Assembly: GCA_003220195.1 (NCBI GenBank)
Contig: QHRT01000072.1
Location: 3,517-10,408 of the forward strand
Direction of reading: 5' to 3'
Source: Candidatus Rokuibacteriota bacterium
GTDB taxonomy: Bacteria > Methylomirabilota > Methylomirabilia > Rokubacteriales > CSP1-6
Length of the DNA: 6,892 bases
Shown: piece by piece, positions 1 through 6,700 of the stretch
Numbering within the stretch: the first letter of the stretch is position 1
How the letters are laid out: each line of letters opens with the position of its first letter
Position numbers and translations under genes: made by a program
Notes under the pieces: generated by a model
The model's input: the letters and a program-made list of their open reading frames with translations, nothing else
Told to the model about the DNA's origin: nothing
Databases searched by the model: none

Positions 1-717
1 CTCGTCTTCGATCCCGCGAACAGCGATCGCCTGTACATCGCGAACGACGGCGGCGTCTTCACCGGCGTCTACGCGGGCGGTGTCCCGCCAGTCCAGTGGG
101 AGAAGGTCAGCACCGGTCTCGCGATCACGCAGTTCTACGACCTGAACCGCTCGGCGGCGTGCCCGACGATGTTCGGCGGAGGCTGCCAGGACAACGGCAC
201 GGTGCTGAGCTCGGGCGGGCGCTCGTGGCGGTTCGTGCACGGCGGTGACGGCAGCTACCTGGCCTTGCACCCGACCGATCCGTACACGATGTGGGTCGAG
301 ATCTTCAAGTTCAGGGACGCGATGGGGCCGACGCGCGTCGAGGTGAGGCGCAGCACGGACGGTGGCTACACCTTCGCGCGCGCCGATGCCGGGATCCAGG
401 GCGCGGTCGACATGCCGGTGCAGCTCCTGACGATGGACCGGAACAACCCCGCCGTGCTCTTCGCCGGCACCGATCGGATCTTCCGCACGGCCAACGGCGA
501 CGCCGCGAACCCGGCGACCGTCGCGTGGTCCGCGGCCAGCGCGGTGATCGGCACGATCAGCGAGATCACGATCGCGCCGAGCTCCTCGCTGATCGTCTAC
601 GCCGGCACGCTCGACGGCGCCCTGTTCCAGGCGACGAACGGCGGGGCGATGGCAAACAGCTTCGCTGACATCACCCCACCCGTCGCCGCGGCACCCGACT
701 GGCCCCGCGGACGATGA
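1..717 (+). CDS. BNR/sortilin-like beta-propeller protein, N-terminal part (5' truncated by the window, ends at an in-frame TGA)
   Basis: The frame is open from the first base, so the true start lies to the left. The translation carries repeated propeller blades. Each has a strand ending in a D/H-P-x-x-P-like turn, then an aromatic or aliphatic strand, then a glycine or Asp-box-like motif. Examples are VFDPANSDRLYIANDGG near base 4, LALHPTDPYTMWVE at 259 followed by RRSTDGGYTF, LLTMDRNNPAVLFAGTDRIF at 424, and ITIAPSSSLIVYAGTLDG at 565. The S-T-D-G-G motif is the Asp-box signature of BNR/sialidase-like and VPS10/sortilin-like propellers. No catalytic sialidase Arg triad can be assigned, so binding or scaffolding is more likely than hydrolysis. 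Such proteins are usually exported, but a signal peptide would lie outside the window. The frame stops at TGA 715-717, yet propeller sequence resumes in the same frame directly after it. This is therefore probably the front part of one protein with the 757-2250 frame. Confidence 0.75.
   Translation, partial: LVFDPANSDRLYIANDGGVFTGVYAGGVPPVQWEKVSTGLAITQFYDLNRSAACPTMFGGGCQDNGTVLSSGGRSWRFVHGGDGSYLALHPTDPYTMWVEIFKFRDAMGPTRVEVRRSTDGGYTFARADAGIQGAVDMPVQLLTMDRNNPAVLFAGTDRIFRTANGDAANPATVAWSAASAVIGTISEITIAPSSSLIVYAGTLDGALFQATNGGAMANSFADITPPVAAAPDWPRGR
715..717 (+). other. In-frame TGA interrupting the propeller gene
   Basis: Codons before the TGA read ...PDWPRGR and codons after it read LSGITVDPNDPFAMYVTF in the same frame, which is a normal blade start. 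The blade series therefore continues across the stop. A single-base TGG to TGA change would explain it, giving WPRGR-W-LSGITVDP. TGA is used as a normal terminator at 2248-2250 and 3384-3386, so a genome-wide TGA reassignment is unlikely. I saw no obvious selenocysteine insertion structure. A sequencing or assembly error, a true nonsense mutation, or readthrough all remain possible. Confidence 0.8.
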
Positions 718-756
718 CTGTCCGGCATCACCGTCGATCCCAACGATCCGTTCGCG

Positions 757-2250
757 ATGTATGTCACGTTCCTCGGCGCGAACACCGGCCAGAGCTCGGA
801 CCACGTGTGGAAGGGCGTGCGCTCTGCGGCCGGCGCCTGGACGTGGACGAACATCTCGTCGGACCTGCGCAACGTTCCCGTCTCCGCGCTCGCGCTCGAT
901 CCCGCCGCGCCCGGCACCCTCTACGTCTCGAGTGACGTCGGCGTGTCGTGCTCGACCGACGACGGCGGTCACTGGGACAACGTCGACGACGGCCTGCCGA
1001 ACGTCCTGGTGGTGGACCTCGATCTCGATCCGGGCCGGCGCGTGCTGCGCGCCGCCACGCACGGTCGCGGAATGTACGAGCTGCGGCTCGGCGGCCCGTG
1101 CCTGCCCGTCGACATCTTCGTACGGGACCACGACGTCGATCCCGGCGACCAGCCGAGCGTCGACGGGCCACTCGATCCGACGCGGGTCGGCCAAAGCCTC
1201 TACCACTGGCAGAGCGCCGACATCAAGGTCGATGCGCCGCCGTACGACGCGCTCGACGCCCTCGTCGATGGAGTCGAGTTCGACGACCCGCCGCATCGCG
1301 TCGATCCCGTCCTCGGCTATGCGCTCGAGCGTCTGCACACCGTGCACCACGACAATCCGCGACGCGGTGAGGTCAACCACGTCTACGTGCAGGTGCACAA
1401 TCGAGGCTCGACGAGCGCGGCGCTGGTGCGGCTGAAGCTCCTGTGGGCCGATGCGGGCGCCGGGCTGCCGCCCTTGCCGGTGGACTTCTGGACGAACTTC
1501 ACGACCGACACGTACGATCAAACGCACTGGCGCCTGATCGGGAACGCGGCGGTCGCCGACCTGACCCGCGACACGCCGCGTGTCGTGATGCTGCCGTGGA
1601 CGCCGCCGGCGGCCGCGAGCGACCACGCGTGTCTGCTCTTGCTGATCGACTGCGCCGAGGATCCGCTCTTGCCGCTCGCCCAGACGGAGCTAAACGTGGA
1701 CGTCCTGACGCGGATCAACAAGAGAGTCGCGCAGAAGAACCTGCATCTGGTCACGGCGCTGGCCGTCGCCGGCGTGCGAAGCGCCTGGACCGGTTTCTCG
1801 TGGAACAACTCCTGTGCGGCAACCGCGCCGGTATCGCTCCGCATCGATCGTCGGGGAGCCGGCGTCACCTCACTGCGCCTGGTGACGCTTGGCGCGCCGT
1901 TCATCGACGACGACAGCCAGCTCGTGGGCTTCCGCCCGGTCGCGATGAATCCGGACGAGTTCTCGGCGTGGGTCAGCCGCGCGCGCGAGGCCGGCGCGAT
2001 CGCTCAGGGCGCCGACCGGATCCTCGCTCGACTCGAGCATCCGCTGGTCCTCGAAGCCGACGCGGATCGCGCCGTGTGCGAGGTGCGCCGCGTCCGGATT
2101 CCGTTCGGCGGTCGGTTGCCGGCCGTCGTCGTCGTGGACGCGCGTCCCGGCGTCGCCGCGCCGGATCCGCTGGTCATCGACGCCATGCTGCTCGATGCCG
2201 AAGGAACTGTGGCCGGCGGCAGCACGTTCCACGTCCGCGGGCTCGGGTGA
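757..2250 (+). CDS. C-terminal part of the beta-propeller protein, with beta-sandwich (CARDB-like) tail
   Basis: The first canonical start after the in-frame TGA is ATG 757, which has no recognisable ribosome binding site. Homologous-looking sequence already begins at 718, so this is best read as the rest of the upstream protein and not as an independent gene. Two more blades follow: ITVDPNDPFAMYVTF (from 727, before the ATG) and LALDPAAPGTLYVSSDVGV with STDDGGHW (from 889). The propeller closes at THGRGMYEL (1057-1083). From about 1108 a different region starts with VDIFVRDHDVDPGD, and HWQSADIKVD lies near 1206. NHVYVQVHNRGSTSAALVRL (from 1375) is the typical strand pattern of CARDB/immunoglobulin-like beta-sandwiches, and TELNVDVLTRINKRVAQKNL (from 1684) follows. 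A last part (about 1750-2249) looks like a second beta module. The stop overlaps the ATP-grasp start, suggesting translational coupling. The function is unknown; an extracellular or surface binding role is inferred. Confidence 0.75.
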   Translation: MYVTFLGANTGQSSDHVWKGVRSAAGAWTWTNISSDLRNVPVSALALDPAAPGTLYVSSDVGVSCSTDDGGHWDNVDDGLPNVLVVDLDLDPGRRVLRAATHGRGMYELRLGGPCLPVDIFVRDHDVDPGDQPSVDGPLDPTRVGQSLYHWQSADIKVDAPPYDALDALVDGVEFDDPPHRVDPVLGYALERLHTVHHDNPRRGEVNHVYVQVHNRGSTSAALVRLKLLWADAGAGLPPLPVDFWTNFTTDTYDQTHWRLIGNAAVADLTRDTPRVVMLPWTPPAAASDHACLLLLIDCAEDPLLPLAQTELNVDVLTRINKRVAQKNLHLVTALAVAGVRSAWTGFSWNNSCAATAPVSLRIDRRGAGVTSLRLVTLGAPFIDDDSQLVGFRPVAMNPDEFSAWVSRAREAGAIAQGADRILARLEHPLVLEADADRAVCEVRRVRIPFGGRLPAVVVVDARPGVAAPDPLVIDAMLLDAEGTVAGGSTFHVRGLG

Positions 2251-3386
2251 TCTCGTTGTCACGCGCGAACGCTCATCGCATCGTCGTGACCGATGCCGGC
2301 ACGGGAGCGACCAACAACCTGATCCGGAGCTTGCGCGCCGGCGGCGACCCGCTCGTCATCGTCGGCTGTCACTCTGACCGGTTCCTCTTGAAGAAGTCGT
2401 CGGCCGATCGCCACTACCTGGTTCCTCCGGCCGGTAACCGAGAGTTCGCCGCGGCCGTCGCGCGGGTCGTCGAGCGCGAGCGCGCGGAGCTCGTGTTTCC
2501 CAACACCGACTGGGCCGTGCGGGCCCTCTCGGACGCGCGAGCCCGGATTCCCTGTCGCGTGTTCCTGCCCGCGCGCGCGGTCGTGAACCGCTGCCAGGAC
2601 AAGTACGCGTTGACCAGATTCCTCGGGGCGCGCGATATTCCGGTGCCCGCGACGGTCGCCGTCCGCGATCTCGGGTCCCTGCCCTCGATCTATCGGCGCC
2701 TCGGACCGACGGGTCGGCTATGGTGTCGGCTCCGACGCGGCGCCGGATCTCGCGGCGCGGCGCCGGTCACGAGCGCCCGGCAGGCGGCGACGTGGATCCG
2801 GTACTGGCAGGAGATGCGGGGCGTGCGCGCCAGCGACTTCACGCTCTCCGAGTACCTGCCCGGACGCGACTTCGCGTGTCAGATGCTGTGGAAGGACGGC
2901 GCGCTGGTCCTGGCGAAGACGTGCGAGCGCCTCTCGTACTTCGAGGGAGGCAGCCAGCCCAGCGGACGGTCCTCGATCGCCGCCCTCGCCCGCGGCGTCG
3001 ACGAGCCGCGCGTCGTGGAGGTGAGTCGCGCGGCGGTGGCGGCGCTCGGCTCCCGGGTGACCGGCGCGTTCAGCGTCGATCTCAAGGAGAACGTCGACCG
3101 CGTGCCGTGCGTCACCGAGATCAACGTCGGCCGGTTCATCACGCTGATGAACCTGCTCGATCTGACCGGCAAGTACAACATGGCCCGGACGTACGTCCGG
3201 CTCGCCCTCGACGAGCCCGTCAGAATCGACGACCCGTACGACACGGCTCCCGATTATTATTTCGTCCGGGACGTCGATACGGTGCCGTCGATCTTCCACG
3301 CCGACGACTTCTTCGACGGCATCGAGGACGCCCGCGCGAAGCTCCGACCAGTTGCTCACCTCATGAGGAACGGAGGTCCACGATGA
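2247..3386 (+). CDS. ATP-grasp enzyme, carbamoyl-phosphate-synthase-like carboxylate-amine ligase family
   Basis: The product has 379 residues. ATP-grasp enzymes join a carboxylate to an amine or thiol through an acyl-phosphate made from ATP. The start chosen is GTG 2247, which overlaps the upstream stop as GTGA. The open frame extends much further left, but there it is only a shadow of the propeller gene. Residues 11-20 (RIVVTDAGTG) begin a Rossmann-like pre-ATP-grasp strand and loop, and VFPNTD (83-88) fits the second half of that domain. CQDKYALTRFL (116-126) is the conserved 'DK' segment entering the ATP-grasp fold. The glycine loop is GAGSRGA (165-171). SEYLPGRDF (201-209) matches the hinge region where E-x-x-x-G-x-D/E is typical. 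FSVDLKEN (275-282) and TEINVGRF (290-297) hold the acidic and Asn residues expected to bind Mg-ATP, E291 and N293. The strand before the glycine loop reads WCRLRRGAG, with Arg where many ATP-grasp enzymes have an ATP-contacting Lys. The substrate is unknown and the protein is probably cytoplasmic. Confidence 0.88.
   Translation: MISLSRANAHRIVVTDAGTGATNNLIRSLRAGGDPLVIVGCHSDRFLLKKSSADRHYLVPPAGNREFAAAVARVVERERAELVFPNTDWAVRALSDARARIPCRVFLPARAVVNRCQDKYALTRFLGARDIPVPATVAVRDLGSLPSIYRRLGPTGRLWCRLRRGAGSRGAAPVTSARQAATWIRYWQEMRGVRASDFTLSEYLPGRDFACQMLWKDGALVLAKTCERLSYFEGGSQPSGRSSIAALARGVDEPRVVEVSRAAVAALGSRVTGAFSVDLKENVDRVPCVTEINVGRFITLMNLLDLTGKYNMARTYVRLALDEPVRIDDPYDTAPDYYFVRDVDTVPSIFHADDFFDGIEDARAKLRPVAHLMRNGGPR
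3372..3377 (+). promoter_or_regulatory. Shine-Dalgarno sequence for the 74-residue gene
   Basis: GGAGGT lies inside the 3' end of the ATP-grasp gene, five bases before ATG 3383. It is the clearest ribosome binding site in the window and fixes the start of the small gene, despite that gene's 4-base overlap with the ATP-grasp stop. Confidence 0.8.
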
Positions 3387-3607
3387 GCGGTCCAGGTCCA
3401 GGAGAAACCTTTCATGCGTGCATCGAGATCGACGGCCCGACGAGCTCGGCAGAGATCAAGAAGTGCATCGCGGAAATCAAGAAGATCCTCAAAGGCTGCG
3501 GCGGCCGGCTCGAGCAAAACGTCGCCTGGGACCCGCTCAACCCGCCGCCGGACTGGACAGAACCAGAACCCGCGAAAGCGCCGGCGCGGCGCCGTCGCTC
3601 GTCGTAG
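3383..3607 (+). CDS. Small protein of unknown function (74 aa, beta-alpha-beta core, basic tail)
   Basis: I do not recognise the family. ATG 3383 overlaps the ATP-grasp stop (ATGA) and has GGAGGT at ideal spacing, so translation is very likely and coupled. The predicted core is a strand at residues 10-17 (FHACIEID), an amphipathic helix at 21-39 (SSAEIKKCIAEIKKILKGC) and a strand at about 41-49 (GRLEQNVAW). A proline-rich segment follows (DPLNPPPDW), then an acidic/proline stretch and a basic end, ARRRRSS. There are three cysteines (C13, C28, C39), and no signal peptide or membrane segment. The position next to an ATP-grasp enzyme makes it a candidate partner or substrate, but no leader/core peptide signature of a RiPP precursor is visible. 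The next frame carries a second unit with the same pattern, so this protein may be the first half of a longer product. Confidence 0.75.
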   Translation: MSGPGPGETFHACIEIDGPTSSAEIKKCIAEIKKILKGCGGRLEQNVAWDPLNPPPDWTEPEPAKAPARRRRSS

Positions 3608-3609
3608 CC

Positions 3610-3642
3610 GCCGGCCGCGCACGCCGGGAGACGCCGGCCGGC
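3610..3642 (+). other. Possible mRNA stem-loop just after the small-gene stop
   Basis: GCCGGCC (3610-3616) is the reverse complement of GGCCGGC (3636-3642), with a 19-base loop. The stem starts two bases after the TAG at 3605-3607. There is no following T-run, so it is not a standard intrinsic terminator. It might affect recoding at the frame 2/frame 3 junction or block the region around CTG 3642. Such pairings are also common by chance in DNA this GC-rich. Confidence 0.25.
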
Positions 3643-3779
3643 TGAGGCTCAGGATCACGGGCGGCCTCGACCGGCACACGCTCGAGGCGATCCGTCTCGA
3701 GCTTCGGCGGCTCGCGAGCCGCCAGGGATTCGAGATCGTCGAGTTCCGGATCGAGGAAGAGCGCGGGCGGTCAGCGTAG
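3642..3779 (+). CDS. Second small beta-alpha-beta unit, no canonical start (frameshifted continuation or non-ATG gene)
   Basis: In the third forward frame the last 45 codons look like folded protein: strand LRLRITG, helix DRHTLEAIRLELRRLASRQG, strand FEIVEFRIEE. No ATG, GTG or TTG occurs in this frame between 3417 and the stop. The only ATG, at 3414, would add an arginine/serine-rich shadow of the 74-residue gene and is not credible. Candidate explanations are a CTG start at 3642 (GGGAG at 3626-3630, 11 bases upstream), a +1 ribosomal frameshift out of the 74-residue gene before its TAG, or a one-base assembly error joining the two. The unit matches the upstream small protein without gaps over 30 positions (I-x-G ... 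I/L-x-x-x-x-x-E-I/L-K/R-K/R-I/L ... G), which favours a duplicated domain. Its stop overlaps the end of the convergent gene by 9 bases. The start given is a placeholder. Confidence 0.45.
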   Translation: MRLRITGGLDRHTLEAIRLELRRLASRQGFEIVEFRIEEERGRSA

Positions 3780-6700
3780 GCGATCGAGCTCGGCGCCCGC
3801 GCGCTCCGCCCAGGTCTGCATGCCGAGCTCGCGGAAGAGCGAGAGAGCCGCCGAAAGCGACCGCTCCGCGTCCGGACGCGCCGTCGCGGCGTGGAGGCGG
3901 CCGAGCCCGAGCTGGCCGTGCGCCAGCAGCGGCTTCATCTCGAGCGAGGTCGCGCGCGCGATCGCCGCCCGATAGGACTCGTCGGCGACGTCGACGGCGT
4001 TGCCGCGCGCCGCCGCGTCGGCGAGCACGCGCAAGGCGTGTCCTTCGTTGCCCCGTTCCTTGTGCTCGCGCGCGAGCTCCAGCGCGCGCCGGGCGTGCGT
4101 CATCGCGTCGGTCACGCGGCCCAGCATGACCTCCGCCTCGGCGAGCGAGACGATGCGCAGCGAATGGAACGCCATCCGGCCGATCGCCCGCTGCCGGTTC
4201 ACCGCGTCTTCCAGCAGCGGCACGGCGTCGGCGAGACGACCCGCAAACGCGTACGCCGATCCCAGGAACGAGGACGCCATCGGGAGCCACAGCCCGAAGT
4301 TCCAGTCCCGGCTCAGCGCGAAGCCGCGCTCGAGCAGCGGGATCGCTGCGTCCACCTCACCTCGCTGCAGGTAAAGAGCGCCGAGCACGGTGCAGGCCGT
4401 GCTCAGGCTCAGCTGATGATCCAGGCTCTCGGCGACCCGGATCGCCTCGCGGCCGACCGGAATGCCGGCGTCGAACTCGCCCAGCTCGCGAAAACACTGG
4501 ACCAGCCACACCCGCGAATGCACCGACGACACGAACGGCAGGCCGAACGTCTCGCGAACCAGGTCGCCGGCCAGGAGCTCGACGTTGCGACGCAGGAACG
4601 CGGCGGCGCGCCGGTACTCGCCCAGGGTGTGGCTGGCCTGACCGAGATACGTGTTCGTGGCGATCTGGAGGGCGAAGTCCCCCTCGCGCTCGGCGACTCG
4701 CAAGGCCTCACGCCCGATCTCGATCGCGCGCTCGGGCTCGCCGATGAGCCGCAGCTCGGCCGCCAGATAGGCCTGGGCCCGACCGACCCGCCTGGCATCG
4801 CCGAGCGATTCCGCCAGTCGCTGCGCTTGTTCCAGGTTCTCCCGGATGCGCACGTGATCGCCGAGTGGCGTGAGCGCCGTGCGCAGATCGAATCGGAGGC
4901 CGAGCTTCTGCTCGGCCCGCGCGGGCGTCTCCGGCAGATGAGCGAGCGCGGCGAGGGCCTGCTCGAACCAGGCGACCGCTTGCGCGTACGCAACGCGCTC
5001 CAGCGCGCGGTGGCCCGCCAGCCGCGCGGTGCTGGCGGCCGTGTCCCAGAGACCACCGTGGAAGCTGTGGTGGGCGAGACGCTCGGTCTGCTCGGGCAGG
5101 CGATCCGCGTACAGGCGTTCGATCGCGGCGGCTGCGCCGGCGTGCAGCTCCGCGCGCGCTTCCGGCAAGAGGCTGGCGTACGCCACGTCCTGCGTCAGGA
5201 CGTGCTTGAACGTGTACTGCGCCTCGCCACCGGCCGACGTGTCATAGAGAAATTCCGCGGTGAGCAGGCGCTCGAGACCGCGCTCGACCTCGGTGTCCGA
5301 GAGCCCGGCGACGGCCGCGACGAGCGGGCGCGGAACGTCGTGACCGATGACGGCGGCGGCCTGGATCAGATGCTTGTCGGCCGCGTCGAGACGATCGATC
5401 CGGGCGAGCAGGATCGCCTCGATGGTGTCGGGCACCCCGAGCGAGGCGCTCCGTTCATCTTCGCGAACCGTCCGGGCCAGCTCTTCCAGGAAGAACGGGT
5501 TCCCCTCGCCGCGCGAGAGGACCAGCTGCTCCACGGCCGGTGACACCGGATCCGCGCCGAGCACCGAGCGCACGACCGTGAGGCTCTCCTCGGTCGTGAG
5601 CGGCTGGAGCGCGATCTGCGTCGCGTACGACTTGTCGATCCACGGCGGACGATACCCCGGCCGGTACGTGACGATCACGAGCAGCGCCGCGCCGGCGATC
5701 TGCTCCGCCAGCGACGCGAGGAAGTCCTCCGACGCGCTGTCCACCCAATGCAGATCGTCCACCATCACCGCGAGCGGCGTGCGGCGGCTCGCGCGGAGCA
5801 CGAGCTGCCGCAACGCCTCCATCGTGCGGACCTTGAGCACTTCGGGCGCGAGCCCGACCACGTCGTCCGCGCCTTCCTTGAGTCCGAGCACGTGCAGAAG
5901 CGCGGCGCCGTGCGTCCCGGCATCCATCCCGAAAGCCGCGAGCGATTCCCCGAGCTTGGCGACCGCGGTCGCGGGCGGATCCATTTCCGCGATGTCGACG
6001 AGACCGCTGACGATCTCGATGACCGGGAGATACGGCACCGCGGCGCCGAACGACGCGCATCGCCCCGCGACCCACGTCACGCTTCCCGCCGCGAGACTGC
6101 GCCTGAGCTCCAGCACGAGCCGCGACTTGCCGATCCCGGGATCGCCGCTGATGCCGACGAGCTGACCGCGTCCCGATCGCGCGCGCTCGAGCCGGTCGCG
6201 CAGCAACGCCAGCTCCTGCGCACGTCCCACGAACGCCGACAGGCGGCGGCGCGCACCGAGCCCGTACGGTTCCCGACGAACGATCCGGTAGAACTGCTCG
6301 GCGCCGGCGATGACGGGCTCGAGCTCGCAGCGCCCTTCCACGAAGGGTCGCGCCGCCTCGCTGAGGAAGATGCCGTCGCGGCTGAGCTTGGCGATCGCGT
6401 CGCCGAGACTCGCGACGGCGGCGCCCTTCGCGTCACGATCCACTTCGCTCGCGCCGTCGAAGCGGCCGACCATCGCTTCGCTGACGTCGATGGCCACCGT
6501 CATCCGCGTCGTCGCGGGCGACGCCGCGCCGGGCTGGCGCTCGGTCGCCTTCCGGATCGCCGCGGCCACGTTCGCCGCGCGCCACGGCGCGTCCTCGACG
6601 GCCTCGAGACCGAAACTCGCGACGACGGTGTAGCGGCTCAGATCCTCGACGCGGCCGCCGAACATGCGGATCTTGTCGACCGCGACCTCCAGCACGCGCG

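Noticed and set aside
714..935. ATG at 714 overlapping the TGA (ATGA) as a new coupled gene
   Set aside because: The overlap looks attractive, but its 73-residue product is Arg/His-rich shadow and the propeller frame clearly continues in another frame.
1443..2246. N-terminal extension of the ATP-grasp frame back to 1443
   Set aside because: The extra 268 residues are Arg/Ala-rich shadow of the propeller tail. The recognisable ATP-grasp sequence begins right after GTG 2247.
2718..3359. Reverse-strand 213-codon open frame opposite the ATP-grasp gene
   Set aside because: It is compositionally a shadow (Arg/Ala/Val/Asp-rich), with no motif, lying opposite a well-supported gene.
3383..3607. Small gene as a RiPP precursor for the ATP-grasp enzyme
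   Set aside because: It has a folded beta-alpha-beta pattern and no recognisable leader, cleavage site or repeated core motif. Kept only as an alternative idea.
3891..5543. Long forward open frame (550 codons) antisense to the AAA/TPR gene
   Set aside because: It is made of Arg/Gly/Glu/Gln-rich low-complexity sequence with no domain pattern. The reverse strand encodes clear TPR repeats and the ATPase, so this is a GC-driven shadow.
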